Assembly (NCBI GenBank): GCA_050246015.1
Contig: JBFWWU010000017.1
Span: forward strand, 1 to 64,000
Reading direction: 5' to 3'
Source of the DNA: JTS-AC122 sp050246015
GTDB lineage: Bacteria > Planctomycetota > Phycisphaerae > Phycisphaerales > UBA1924
DNA length: 64,000 nucleotides
The notes beneath the pieces are model-generated. The model searched no databases, was not told the DNA's origin, and saw nothing but the letters and a program-made list of their open reading frames with translations. Position 1 is the stretch's first letter. Every line of letters starts with the position of its first letter. The position numbers were made by a program, and so were the translations under genes. Of the stretch, positions 17,993 to 27,900 are shown one piece after another.

Positions 17993-18946
17993 ATGTCCGG
18001 CACGAATCCCACCGACCGATCGCACCTGCCGACCGAAGGCAGGAACGCCCGCTCGATGAATCTTCATCGGCTGAGCGTTGACGAGTGCGTACGTCTGATC
18101 GCGGATGAGGACCGCGCGGCGCCCGCGGCGGTGGAACGAGCCGCGGCGGCGATCACGGGGTTCATCTCGGCTGCCCTGCCGGGCTTTGCCGCGGGGGGCC
18201 GGCTGATTTATCTGGGCGCGGGGACGAGCGGCCGGCTGGGAGTGCTGGATGCCTCGGAATGCCCGCCGACCTTCTGTGTGCCGCCTGATCGAGTGATCGG
18301 CCTGATCGCGGGAGGCGACGCCGCCTTGCGACGGTCCAGCGAAGGCAAGGAGGACGATCACGCGGGGGCGCACGCGGAACTGGCGTCGCTGTCGCTGTCG
18401 GCGCGTGACACGGTGGTGGGGATCGCCGCGGGCGGAACCACGCCGTACGTTCTGGGCGGGCTGGCGTATGCCGCGGCGCAGCGGGATGCCCCGACCGGCG
18501 CTCGCCGATCGCCGGTCACGGGATTGCTGACGTGCGTACCGATCGACCCGGCGGCGGTTCCAACAGTCAAGCACCTGATCGTGCTGGAGACCGGCCCGGA
18601 GGTGCTGACGGGCTCAACCCGGATGAAGGCGGGAAGCGCCACGAAGATGGCGCTCAACATCATCTCAACGACCCTGATGATCCAGTGCGGGAAGGTGCAC
18701 GAGAACCTGATGGTGGATGTGCGCGCGACGAACCAGAAACTGCGCGACCGAGCGGCGCGCATCATCGCGACCCTGACGGGCCTGGGCAGGGACGAGGCGC
18801 TGACACTCCTGGACCGCGCCGGCGGGCACGTGAAAACAGCGGTCGTGATGCACGCTCGGCGAGTCGGCGCTGATGCCGCCCGGCAACTGATCCTCGCCGC
18901 CGACGGTCGGCTTGACCGCGCGATCGATGCGCGCAGCCCGACCTGA
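17993..18946 (+). CDS. murQ: N-acetylmuramic acid 6-phosphate etherase MurQ
   Basis: MurQ cleaves the lactyl ether of MurNAc-6-phosphate to give GlcNAc-6-phosphate and lactate in peptidoglycan recycling. The 317-residue protein contains the SIS-domain signature LIYLGAGTSGRLGVLDASEC, then VIGLIAGGDAALRRSSEGKEDD, where the Glu of EGKEDD matches the catalytic EGAED region. VVGIAAGGTTPYVLGGLAYA, TGSTRMKAGSATKMALN, and HENLMVDVRATNQKLRDRA follow in family order. The family N-terminus usually begins just before TE-x-RN; here TEGRNARSMNL follows a short leader, so ATG at 17993 is preferred over ATG at 18056. Its presence implies peptidoglycan recycling in this organism. Confidence 0.95.
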   Translation: MSGTNPTDRSHLPTEGRNARSMNLHRLSVDECVRLIADEDRAAPAAVERAAAAITGFISAALPGFAAGGRLIYLGAGTSGRLGVLDASECPPTFCVPPDRVIGLIAGGDAALRRSSEGKEDDHAGAHAELASLSLSARDTVVGIAAGGTTPYVLGGLAYAAAQRDAPTGARRSPVTGLLTCVPIDPAAVPTVKHLIVLETGPEVLTGSTRMKAGSATKMALNIISTTLMIQCGKVHENLMVDVRATNQKLRDRAARIIATLTGLGRDEALTLLDRAGGHVKTAVVMHARRVGADAARQLILAADGRLDRAIDARSPT

Positions 18947-18988
18947 GTCAGCATTCCCCGGCGCGAGCGGCGCCGGCGCTTTGGCGGC

Positions 18989-19426
18989 TTACATCCCGCA
19001 GCCGTAGAAGAACTTCGCCTCGGCGATCTTGTTGTTCTTGACGGTGTAGAGGGCGGTCTCGCTCATCTGCATGCGAACATTGGCCATCGGACCCTCGCTG
19101 CACGTGCAATCGAGGCACATCGGAACGACGAACTGGTCGCCGTTGACAATCGGTTTGCCGACAGTGGCGCCATGGACGGTGGTGGTCCTGTGGAACTTCT
19201 CCGCCGCTTTGACGACGTTGGCCTTGCCCTCGGTGATGCGCGGGCAGCCCGGGCCTTCCATCGCCTCGATGCTGCGCACGTTGTCCGCGTACAACTCGTT
19301 GATCGCGTCAAGATTCTTTCCGGCGGTGCACAGTTCAACGAGCCGGCTCGCGACCTTCTGGGTGGCCTGATGCTCGGCGGACAGCGGGGGCATCTGGAAC
19401 GCTTCGGGTTTGGTGGTGGTGCTCAT
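18989..19426 (-). CDS. SnoaL/NTF2-like protein
   Basis: A 145-residue cytoplasmic protein with the small NTF2-like cone fold pattern. Helical ASRLVELCTAGKNLDAINELYADNVRSIE is followed by KANVVKAAEKFHRTT and then strands PIVNGDQFVVPMCLDC, MQMSETALYTVKNNKIAEAKFFY. This is the standard SnoaL-like arrangement with a polyketide-cyclase or scavenging-type pocket, but members have no common reaction. CLDCTCSEG carries three closely spaced cysteines, which could bind metal or be chance. It is divergent from the membrane TPR gene at 19592. Function is unassigned. Confidence 0.75.
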   Translation of the reverse strand: MSTTTKPEAFQMPPLSAEHQATQKVASRLVELCTAGKNLDAINELYADNVRSIEAMEGPGCPRITEGKANVVKAAEKFHRTTTVHGATVGKPIVNGDQFVVPMCLDCTCSEGPMANVRMQMSETALYTVKNNKIAEAKFFYGCGM

Positions 19427-19591
19427 GAGCGAGTATATGAAGGGGCCCGCGTGATGACCGCAGGGGACCAGAAACTTTCATATTTCCGCCGCGATTTCGC
19501 GATCTGGCGGCCCCAATACCCGGTAGAGTGAACGATCGAGCGGAACGTCGCCGCCCCGATTCCGAGGAACCACCGAACGGAGGGCACGGGC

Positions 19592-21493
19592 GTGGGAAGC
19601 CTTTCAACGAGCACGACGCCGCGCGGACGCAGCCTCGCGCTGGCGCCGGTGTTGCGAGCCATCGTCGCCGCGTCGGCCGCGTACCTGATCGCCGCGTGGA
19701 TGCACTGGACGCAGGCCGGACAGTTCGTGGTCGTGATCCTGACCGTGCTGGCGACGGTCGCCTTCGGCCATGCATCGGCGATCCTGCGCTGGAGTCGCGA
19801 CACGCTGCCCGGGCAACTCGGCGCGGCGGCGGGGTGGGCGGAGCGATGGGTGACGACGCCGCATGACAAGGTCCGACGCCGCTGGACCATACTTCTGCTG
19901 CTGGGCCTGATCCTGGTGTTCTTCGGCGCTTCGCTGGTGTGGGGTGGGGGGCGGTCGCTGAGCCTGATGGCCTTGGCCCTGAGCGTCGCCGGTGCGGTGG
20001 CGTACGTCGCGAACCAGTACTGCGGCGGCGTTCCGTTCTGGCGCCACGTCATCGGTCTGGCCGCCGGGCCGATTGTCGGCGTGGCGGGGAACTACGCCGT
20101 GAACGCGACCGACCGCGACCGCACCGCCGAAGCCGTTGAAAGCCTCTACGTCGCCGTCGTCGAGAACACCGAGGCGGTGCGGCAACTCAAGACGACGATC
20201 GATTCGCAGAGTGAGCAGATCGGCGAGCAGACGCGGACCATCGACCGGCTGAACGGCAATATCGGCACGCTGAAGGCAGAATCGGCGTCGCTGCTGGACG
20301 CCGCCAAGAAGAACGAAGCGACGATGCAGGAGCAGTCGCGGAAGATCGATTCGCAGACGGGCACGATCGACGGATTGACCGCGCAGCTTGGAGAGGCCAG
20401 CAGCCAGATCGTGGCACTCAGGGCGGACGTGCGAGAGGGCAAAGAACGGAATGAAGAGCTGGCTCGGCAGATTCTTGACGCCGTGCAGGCCGATCGCCTG
20501 CTTCGCGCGCCGAATATCGGAACCGCCGCGATTCCACCATTGCCCAAGGACGCACGGGCGCTGCTCGAACACGTGCAAACGGCGGGCGACGCCCTCCTTT
20601 CGTACCGCACCGCCGTGGCGCTCTCGCGGTACGCCGACGCCGATCGACTCGAAACCGCCGCCGAGGCCGCCGCGCGGAAGCAGGGGCCCGCCGCGCTGTT
20701 CTGGTTCCACAGCTCCCGCGCCGATCGGCGCGGCGCCGAGGAGAAGTGGGAGGACTCGGCCAAGGACTACCAAGCCGCCGCCGCGATCCGCCCGCAGGAC
20801 GCGCGCATCCGTCTGAACCTGTCGTTCACGTACTTCCAATACGACAGGATTGATGACGCCCGCGCACAGATGCGGGAAGCGGTACGCCTGTACCTCTTGG
20901 ACAACCCCAGCGGGAGTGTTGACCTGGCGGAGGCTCTCTACGGTCTTTCTCTGATCGAACGACGGGCGGGAAACGCCCCGGCGGCCCTGACTCCCGCCGC
21001 CGACGCGGTGCGGATCATGGAGCAGCGCCAGGGGCCGGATTCTCTCCGATCCATCGAGTTCCACATGCAGCACGCGATGGTGGTCTCCGATCTCGCCGCC
21101 GCGAGCGACGACCGGGCCATGCAGGCCAAGGCCCGGGACGAGGCCAAAGAAGCGGCCCGCCGCGTCGACGCGAATCCGGACGCGGCGCCTGCTGACCGCG
21201 GGTCGGTGTACAGCGACTACGGCGTGATCCTCTTCCGGCTGGGCGAGAGCGCCGCCGCCGAAGCCGCGCTGAAGCGAGCGGTCGAGTTCTTCGACCGGGG
21301 CACCCCCCCGCCCCCGCTGGCGCTAGGCATCACGCTGAGCAGCCTCTCGCGGCTCCAGTTCGAGCGTGGGGCCGTTGAAGAGGCAAAGAAATCGATTAAT
21401 CGGGCGGTGCCGCTGCTTGAAAAGGTCCTGGCCCCGGATGATGCAAACATGGTAAAGGCAAAGGCCCGTCAGAACGAGATCAACGGGAAGTGA
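19592..21493 (+). CDS. Membrane TPR protein with coiled coil
   Basis: A 633-residue protein of unknown function. Four to five hydrophobic helices occupy about residues 20-165 (ASAAYLIAAWMHW, VVVILTVLATVAFGHA, WTILLLLGLILVFFGASLVW, and LMALALSVAGAVAYVANQY among them). A coiled-coil segment rich in Gln/Glu/Lys/Ser (about 185-300, e.g. TIDSQSEQIGEQTRTIDRLN) follows, then TPR-type helix pairs to the C-terminus (AIRPQDARIRLNLSFTYFQY, LGESAAAEAALKRAVEFF, ERGAVEEAKKSINRAVPLLE). The topology suggests an inner-membrane anchored cytoplasmic or periplasmic scaffold. GTG at 19592 is used because the hydrophobic region begins shortly after. Confidence 0.75.
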   Translation: MGSLSTSTTPRGRSLALAPVLRAIVAASAAYLIAAWMHWTQAGQFVVVILTVLATVAFGHASAILRWSRDTLPGQLGAAAGWAERWVTTPHDKVRRRWTILLLLGLILVFFGASLVWGGGRSLSLMALALSVAGAVAYVANQYCGGVPFWRHVIGLAAGPIVGVAGNYAVNATDRDRTAEAVESLYVAVVENTEAVRQLKTTIDSQSEQIGEQTRTIDRLNGNIGTLKAESASLLDAAKKNEATMQEQSRKIDSQTGTIDGLTAQLGEASSQIVALRADVREGKERNEELARQILDAVQADRLLRAPNIGTAAIPPLPKDARALLEHVQTAGDALLSYRTAVALSRYADADRLETAAEAAARKQGPAALFWFHSSRADRRGAEEKWEDSAKDYQAAAAIRPQDARIRLNLSFTYFQYDRIDDARAQMREAVRLYLLDNPSGSVDLAEALYGLSLIERRAGNAPAALTPAADAVRIMEQRQGPDSLRSIEFHMQHAMVVSDLAAASDDRAMQAKARDEAKEAARRVDANPDAAPADRGSVYSDYGVILFRLGESAAAEAALKRAVEFFDRGTPPPPLALGITLSSLSRLQFERGAVEEAKKSINRAVPLLEKVLAPDDANMVKAKARQNEINGK

Positions 21494-21822
21494 TCCGGGC
21501 GCTCACTCGACTGCCGCGGGAGACACTCCATCGAAGCCCCCGTGATCTGGTCGGAAGGGCTCAAGCTTCGGTGCTCGGCCGCGAGGATTCTCGGTGTCCC
21601 ACTGCGCGAGCCGCACGCCTGGTGCAGCCCGCGGGCGGTGGCGGCGAAGATCCGCCTAAAGAGCCCGCGTATCAGTCCATGACGCTCAGCCATCAAGTAC
21701 CACCAACAACTCGCGCCCGCTTCCAGCAAGCGGCCCCGCGCTTGACCTCGGCGCTCCTCTTCGCGCTCCTCCGCGCCCCGGGCATCGCCCATCGTGCCCG
21801 CCGAGCCGTGCAACAATCCGCC
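21494..21822. other. Non-coding stretch before the amidase gene
   Basis: The amidase frame is open upstream of its ATG through this region, but the translated sequence is Arg/Ala/Pro-rich and unlike the family, so I treat it as untranslated or spurious. No hairpin terminator, promoter or RNA gene was recognised. Confidence 0.5.
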
Positions 21823-22704
21823 ATGCCACGCATCACCCGCGCCGCCATCATCCAGGCCAGCACCCCCCCACCCCCCTCAGCCGGTGAAGCCACTTCGCTC
21901 GCCGCGATCAAGCACGCCGCGATCGAGAAACACCTCGTGCTCATCGATCAAGCCGCCCAGCGCGGCGCCAAGATCTGCTGCCTCCAGGAGATGTTCTTCG
22001 GCCCATATTTCTGCGCTGAGCAGAACCCGAAGTGGTACGACATGGCCGAGCGGATTCCCGACGGGCCGACGATCACGCTGATGCGCGAGCGGGCCCGGGC
22101 GCTGGGCATGGTGCTGATCGTTCCGATCATGGAAGAGGCGATGACTGGCGTGTACTACAACACCGCGGCAGTCATCTCCCACACCGGCGAGTTCCTGGGC
22201 CGCTACCGCAAGCACCACCTCCCCCACTGCTTGCCGGGATTCTGGGAGAAGTTCTACTTCACGCCCGGAGACGGCGGATACCCCGTGTTCGACACGCCGT
22301 TCGGCAAGATCGGCGTGTACATCTGCTACGACCGGCATTTCCCGGAGGGTGCGCGGGAACTGGGACTCGCCGGGGCCGAGATCGTCTTCAACCCCAGCGC
22401 GACCGTCGCGGGGCTGAGCGAATACCTCTGGAAACTCGAGCAGCCGGCGCACGCGGCGGCGAACCAGTACTACATCGCGGCGATCAACCGCGTCGGCGTC
22501 GAGAAGCCCTGGAACATCGGCGAGTTCTACGGGTCCAGTTACTTCGCTGACCCGCGCGGGCAGATCATCTCGCAGGCGTCGCGCGACAAGGACGAGGTGC
22601 TGGTCGCCGACCTGGATCTTGAGTTGATCGCCGAGGTGAGGCGGGTGTGGCAGTTCTACCGGGATCGGAGGCCGGAGACGTACCGCAGCGTGGCCGCGAT
22701 CTGA
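21823..22704 (+). CDS. Nitrilase-superfamily amidohydrolase, beta-ureidopropionase-like
   Basis: A 293-residue carbon-nitrogen hydrolase. The catalytic triad is visible: Glu in CCLQEMFFGPYFC, Lys in RYRKHHLPH, and Cys in VYICYDRHFPEG. The surrounding sequence KIGVYICYDRHFPEGARELG...EIVFNPSATVAGLSE resembles beta-ureidopropionases and N-carbamoylputrescine amidases. The first releases beta-alanine from N-carbamoyl-beta-alanine in reductive pyrimidine degradation; the second is in putrescine synthesis. I cannot separate them firmly by sequence alone; the NPSATVAGLSEYLW motif favours the first. ATG at 21823 matches the family N-terminus RAAIIQASTP. No dihydropyrimidine dehydrogenase or hydantoinase gene is adjacent. 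Confidence 0.85.
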   Translation: MPRITRAAIIQASTPPPPSAGEATSLAAIKHAAIEKHLVLIDQAAQRGAKICCLQEMFFGPYFCAEQNPKWYDMAERIPDGPTITLMRERARALGMVLIVPIMEEAMTGVYYNTAAVISHTGEFLGRYRKHHLPHCLPGFWEKFYFTPGDGGYPVFDTPFGKIGVYICYDRHFPEGARELGLAGAEIVFNPSATVAGLSEYLWKLEQPAHAAANQYYIAAINRVGVEKPWNIGEFYGSSYFADPRGQIISQASRDKDEVLVADLDLELIAEVRRVWQFYRDRRPETYRSVAAI

Positions 22705-22709
22705 GTTTG

Positions 22710-23045
22710 CTACGCCTTGTCCTCTTCCCCCTCGCGCCGGAAGACCGCGACGATGTCCTCGACCGGCACGACGAACAGTCGGTTATCCCCCTCGAACTCC
22801 ACGGGGATCGCGTGCTTGGGGTTGAAGAGGATCCGGTCGTACTTCTTCACCGGGTAGTTTTCGTCGCGGCCAACCTGCGCGGAGATGGCGACGATGCGCC
22901 CAGTCAGGGTCGGGATCTCGATCTTGTCGGGCAGGTGGATGCCGGACTTGGTCTGCTTCTTGTCCTCGTCCTTGCGGATCAGGACGCGCGCGCCGATCGG
23001 CTCGACAACTTCCAGTTTCGCCGCGGCTCGGTGGTCTTTGGCCAT
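22710..23045 (-). CDS. GroES/Cpn10-like co-chaperonin, orphan copy
   Basis: A 111-residue GroES-fold protein. EVVEPIGARVLIRKDEDKKQTKSGIHLPD begins the fold and resembles the mobile loop region (KTKSGIHLPD in place of GGI(V/L)), followed by GRIVAISAQVG, and KKYDRILFNPKHAIPVEFEGDNRLFVVPVEDIVAVF. A charged tail (RREGEEDKA) is not typical. No groEL gene lies next to it, so it is an orphan or accessory copy. ATG at 23045 starts right before the conserved core. It is convergent with the amidase gene six bases away. Confidence 0.88.
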   Translation of the reverse strand: MAKDHRAAAKLEVVEPIGARVLIRKDEDKKQTKSGIHLPDKIEIPTLTGRIVAISAQVGRDENYPVKKYDRILFNPKHAIPVEFEGDNRLFVVPVEDIVAVFRREGEEDKA

Positions 23046-23123
23046 GCGTCACTCTATGCGAGCCGATATGGGCCGGATCGCGCGGGCCGGAAGGGTGCGA
23101 CCAGAGTTGTTGGCGAGCATGGA

Positions 23124-23192
23124 GTGGACCGGGCGTCCCGCCCGGCGTGGTGCGTGGTGCGCGAGTTTCAACGGGCGGGACGCCCGCCCCAC
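23124..23192. repeat. Inverted pair of palindromic repeats, GGCGGGACGCC core
   Basis: GTGGACCGGGCGTCCCGCCC (23124-23143) and GGGCGGGACGCCCGCCCCAC (23173-23192) are near-exact reverse complements of each other, about 30 bases apart. Each also contains its own GGGCG-three-base-CGCCC hairpin. The core and CCAC tail match the repeat at 719-740. It lies in the intergenic space between the GroES-like and C39 genes. Confidence 0.75.
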
Positions 23193-23241
23193 TGTTCTTT
23201 CTCACGTGCCAATCACTCGGGTCACACCCGCGGCATGGGCG

Positions 23242-24069
23242 CTATCGCTCCTCCAGCGTGATTGCCTGGCGCTTCCATTCCTTCATGAAGTCCTTCATCG
23301 TGATCTCGCGCCGGCCGTTCAGCGGGTCCCCGATCACCACGGTGTCGTCGCTGGCATCAAGCACCGGGACCATGTGCGAGACAAAGAACCCCCAATCGAG
23401 TTGCACCATGCAGGGCTTGCGGGCGTGCACGATCCCGCGCGCGTCCAAACGGTGGTAGACGGGCCGAAAAGGAGTGCCGGCGAGCTTTCGCTCCAGCGCC
23501 CAGATCGTGCGTGAATCCGTGGCTCCGCCGCCGACCTGCGTATAGGCCAGGCGCGCCATCTCGGTTTCGCTCGCGTCGATGCCGTGGGCGCGGAGCATGG
23601 TGACCATCGAGGCGGCGACGCAGGTGTACCCGGTGGTCTGCCGGCAGATGCCGTCGCGGGTCATCTTGGTCTGGCCCAGGTCGGGCACGCCGCCGCCGGG
23701 AAGGACCATCCACCAGCCGGCCTTGACGAAGTAGAGTGCGGCGACCGCGGTCAGCCAGCGCACGGCCCGCTGATCGGATGTCTTGGGCAAGTGCCGCGAC
23801 GCCACGCCGAAGAGCATGACCGCCGGGATCGCCAGGCCGGTCAGTTCGATGCACGCGACCAGGGGCGCGCCCAGGGCATTGATGAAGAGCACTGGAAAGA
23901 ACCGCATGAGCGGCCAGACTAGCAGGAGCGCGAGGCTCGCGATGCACACCCCGATCCAAAGCGGGCGCCTGGAGCGCGCGATCAGCGGCGCCGCGAAGAA
24001 CACGGCTGCTGCTACGACCACTTGCACAATGAGTGCAACAATTGGAGTCACCGCCCACGATACGAACAT
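23242..24069 (-). CDS. Membrane protein with C39-type peptidase domain
   Basis: A 275-residue protein. Four hydrophobic segments (about residues 5-30, 37-60, 70-95 and 110-130) are followed by a papain-like peptidase C39 domain. The catalytic Cys is in RQTTGYTCVAASMVTMLRAHGI. The His is in VSHMVPVLDASDD and the third acidic residue is in VVIGDPLNG. C39 domains normally remove double-glycine leaders from peptides during export, but here there is no ABC transporter domain or gene. The domain order (membrane part first) is unusual. ATG at 24069 is preferred; the frame is open to 24249 but upstream residues are Arg/Cys-rich. It is divergent from the sigma factor gene. Confidence 0.78.
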   Translation of the reverse strand: MFVSWAVTPIVALIVQVVVAAAVFFAAPLIARSRRPLWIGVCIASLALLLVWPLMRFFPVLFINALGAPLVACIELTGLAIPAVMLFGVASRHLPKTSDQRAVRWLTAVAALYFVKAGWWMVLPGGGVPDLGQTKMTRDGICRQTTGYTCVAASMVTMLRAHGIDASETEMARLAYTQVGGGATDSRTIWALERKLAGTPFRPVYHRLDARGIVHARKPCMVQLDWGFFVSHMVPVLDASDDTVVIGDPLNGRREITMKDFMKEWKRQAITLEER

Positions 24070-24194
24070 CCATCCCGCGAAGTTGCAGGCGGAGCAGATT
24101 CCCCGGGGCACGGTGATCGCGGATTCCACCTGCAACCGCCGGCGATATCCCCGGCGGCACAGGCGGAACGCGTGTCTGATAAAGTGGCAATCAC

Positions 24195-24887
24195 ATGAAC
24201 GACCCGGGAGACACGCCGCCTTCGTCGGCCATGAGTGACGCGATGACACCGGACGCGCGGGACTTGCAGGCGGCCCGGCGAGGGGGGGATGCCGGGGCGC
24301 TGGCGTTCGCCCGGCTGTACGACCGTCATGGCGCGGTCGTGCTGGCTCTGTGTCGTCGTCACGTGCCGCGGGGACAAGGCGGGGATGCCGAGGCCGACGA
24401 TGCGCTCCAGGAAACGTTCATCCGCGCGTTCCAGATGCTCGACCGGGTGGACGACCCCGAACGCCTGCGCTCCTGGCTCTACGCGATCGCTCGGCGCGTG
24501 TGCGCGGAGCGGCGGCGAGCGGCGACCCGGCGCACCCACCACGAATCACTGGGGGCAACCGTCATGATGAACATCGCGATGGAGTATTCGCCCCTGCCGG
24601 GTCGCGGGAAGAACGAGGTTCATGGCGCTCTGGGCGGCCCGCCCGCCGACGGCGCGGCCCACGCCGAGCAACTTGCCCGGCTCGATCTCGCTCTGGACCG
24701 TCTCTCCGACAGTGAACGACTGGCGATCCATCTCTATTACATGGATTCCGACCCGATCGCGGCCGCCCGCGAGGCGCTCGGCCTTTCCCGCAGCGGGTTC
24801 TACAAACTGTTGTCGCGCGCCAAGGAGCACATCGCCGAACTGATGGGAATCACCGAGCCGGCGCATCCCCCCGCACAACAAACTTGA
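24195..24887 (+). CDS. ECF-type RNA polymerase sigma factor
   Basis: A 230-residue extracytoplasmic-function sigma factor. Region 2 is seen in FARLYDRHGAVVLALCRRH, DALQETFIRAFQMLDRVDDPERLRSWLYAIARRVCAERRR (the 2.3/2.4 area with LRSWLY-IARR is typical). Region 4 is RLDLALDRLSDSERLAIHLYYMDSDPIAAAREALGLSRSGFYKLLSRAKEHI, including a helix-turn-helix with GLSRSGFYKLLSRA. It lacks a region 1.1/3, as expected. It ends 65 bases before the VIT/VWA membrane protein and is most likely cotranscribed with it. The downstream protein's short cytoplasmic N-terminal part is a candidate anti-sigma element, which would make this a membrane-sensed pair. Confidence 0.9.
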   Translation: MNDPGDTPPSSAMSDAMTPDARDLQAARRGGDAGALAFARLYDRHGAVVLALCRRHVPRGQGGDAEADDALQETFIRAFQMLDRVDDPERLRSWLYAIARRVCAERRRAATRRTHHESLGATVMMNIAMEYSPLPGRGKNEVHGALGGPPADGAAHAEQLARLDLALDRLSDSERLAIHLYYMDSDPIAAAREALGLSRSGFYKLLSRAKEHIAELMGITEPAHPPAQQT

Positions 24888-24952
24888 GTCTGCACTGAGA
24901 TCTGTCCACGCGACACGTCACACTGAGATTGAACACGGGGAGGAGAACACGT

Positions 24953-27900
24953 ATGAACGACGGCACCAACGACAACCTGAACCGAATCACACCCGGCACC
25001 GATGCCGCCGGCGGTGCTCCGCAGTCCGCGCCCGAACTCGAAGCGCTCTTGCGCCAGTGGCACGCGCAGAACGCCGCTCGCGCCGCCGCCGGCCGCGACC
25101 GTCTGCTCGCCGCCCTGCGCGCGGGGTCCGACGCCGCGCCGGGCGTCTCATCGGCCTCGTCCGATGCGTTATGCGATGCGGGGGCGGGGGCGCCCGCACC
25201 GGGGCGCATGACCCTCCCGTCGCTGATGGAAGAGATCGAGGGCCGCGCGCCGCGGTCAGTGTCCGATCACACCGTCATGCCGCACCCGCCGCACGATCGC
25301 CGCGGGACGGCCAATCGCTCCGTGCTCAGGAGAATCTTCATGAACCGGTATTCACCGCTCGCCGCGGCTGTGCTCTCACTCGCCTCGGTCATGGCGTACT
25401 TCGTGTCGATCAGCGGGCCCAGCGGTCTGAACGGGAGTCGCCCCGGCGACGGCGCGGGCGACATCCGGCTCGCCGTGGACAGCGAGAATCTCCGTCTGAT
25501 CAAGCAGGCCTGCGAGGACCGCTACGTGATGGCGCCCGACGGCGGGCGTCTGGATGCGATCGACGGACTGGGGAACGTGCTGGGGCCGTGCATCCTCAAG
25601 CACACCGACGTGAGCGTCCAGGTCTCCGGCTTCCTCAGCCGCGTGAACGTCAAGCAGATCTATCTCAACCCGCACTCGGCCAAGGTCGAAACCGTGTACA
25701 CGTTCCCGCTCTCCGAGCGGGCCGCGGTGGACCGCATGACGATGACGATCGGCAACCGCGTGATCGAAGGCCAGGTCAAGGAGCGCGCCGAGGCGCAGCG
25801 CATCTACCAGGAAGCCAAGGCGCTGGGGCGCGTGGCGAGCCTGCTCGAACAGGAGCGCCCGAACATCTTCACGCAGTCGATCGCGAACATCGAGCCTCAG
25901 GCCGAGGTGGCGATCGAGATTTCCTACGTGGAAGTGCTGTCGCCGCGCGACGGGGTGTACTCGTTCACGTTCCCGACGACGATCTCGCCGCGCTACATCC
26001 CCGGCGAGATGCGGACCTGGGAAGCCTCACCGCCTCGCCCGCGTCCCGAACTGCCCGAACTCCCGCCGGGGTTCCGTCCCCGCCGTGGGATCACGCTCAT
26101 CGGGCCGGCGTCGGTGGTGGAGATGACCGCCGGGGACACGTCGCACTCGACGCTCCTGGCAACGGACCTGGCGCGCGAACTGGTCCGCGCCAAGCCCGTC
26201 TTCCCGATCCCGCCGACCCGCGCGACGGTGTGGTACAACTTCGTGGTCCGCTACGACGACGGATCGCGGGAAACCGGCACGCTCTACACCAGCGGCGCGG
26301 GCTCGGTCAACAACCGGTGGTTCTACTCTCCGGAACTGGCGCGGCGCGCGGGTAATCCGTGGCCGCCGGCGCCGATCGTCGAGCAGCCGATTCCAGACGG
26401 GCACCCTGGTGCGGCGCCGACGACCGCGGTCCCCGACGCCGACCGCATCACGCCAATGCCCGTTCGTCCCGATCAGCGCGCCGGGCACGACATCTCGATC
26501 ACGGTCAGCATCGATCCGGGCGGCCCCGGCGTCTACGACGTGAGTTCCGGTTCGCACACCATCGCCACCCAGAGCGCGGGGGAGTTCCTGCGCCCGCCCG
26601 CCGGCGATGACGGCGCGGGCCGCGGCGTGCCTCGCGTCGCGGTGCGCCTCGCCGGCGAGCGCGACATCCCCAACCGCGACTTCAACCTGACGTGGAAGGT
26701 GACGAGTTCGATCGACCAGCCGATCGTGCTGACGCACACCGGCAGCAAGGAACAGGGCAACTTCTTCTTCGTCAGCCTGCTCCCGCCGGCCCGGGCCGAG
26801 GATTCCCTCGCCGTCCCGCGCGAGATCATGTTCGTGCTCGACCGCTCGGGCTCGATGAAGGGGTTCAAGTTTGAACAGGCCAAGGCGCTGATCGACGCGA
26901 CGCTCGCGACGATGCGGGCGACGGACACGTTCAACGTGCTGTGTTTCAGCAACAACTTCGAGACGCTCTGGCCGACGCCGCGCCGCGCGACGCCGGAGAA
27001 CCTCGCCGAGGCCCGCGCGTTCTACAACCGCGAGGGCGCCGGAGGCGGGACGGAGATGCTCAAGGTCATCGGCGCGGCCCTGTCGCCCGGCGTCGGCCCG
27101 GGGCAGCCCACACCGCCCCCTCCGCCGCCGATCCAGGTGATTTCGCCGGAAAACCTCGCCAACCTGCCCGCCGACGGGCGCGACGTCATCGTCGATGTCC
27201 CGCGAGGCCGGCTCGACAACCTGGACGATCAGGGCAACGACCGGCTCCCCAATCGCCTCATCCGGATGAACGGCATGCCGGACCTGAAGGTCCGCATCCG
27301 CAACAGGCTCTTCGCGATCATCGCGCCCTCGATCCGCCTGGCGGGCTCATGGGTCACCGAGAACGGCGAGCGGATCCTCAGCGTCACACAGGTCGACGCC
27401 GGCGGGAATGTGGACGGGGCGCCGCGCGCGGTGATCGAGCCCGCGCCCGTCAAGCCCATCCGCATCGTCGCGTTCATCACCGACGGCGAGATCGGCAACG
27501 ACATGCAGGTCCTGGACGCCATCCGACAGCACCGCGGCGATGCTCGCGTCTTCTCCTTCGCCGTCGGCGATTCGCCCAACCGCTACCTCCTTGACGGGAT
27601 GGCCCGCCTCGGGCGCGGCGAGGTCGAGTACGTCCCCCTCAACTCCGACCCCGCCCAGGTCATCAAGCGCTTCGCCCAGCGCGTCTCCACGCCCGTCCTC
27701 ACCGACATCGCCGCACAGTTCTCCCCGAACCTGCGCCCGCTCGTCCAGCCCGGCGATACCTACACCGCCCTGGGCGGCGGAGGCGGGGCGGGCGAGCGCG
27801 TCAGCGACTTCGAGTTCATCCCCGACCTCTACGACCAGAAGCCCGTCATCATCGTCGGGCGTTACACCGCGCCGGGCTCGGGCACGCTCACGCTTTCGGG

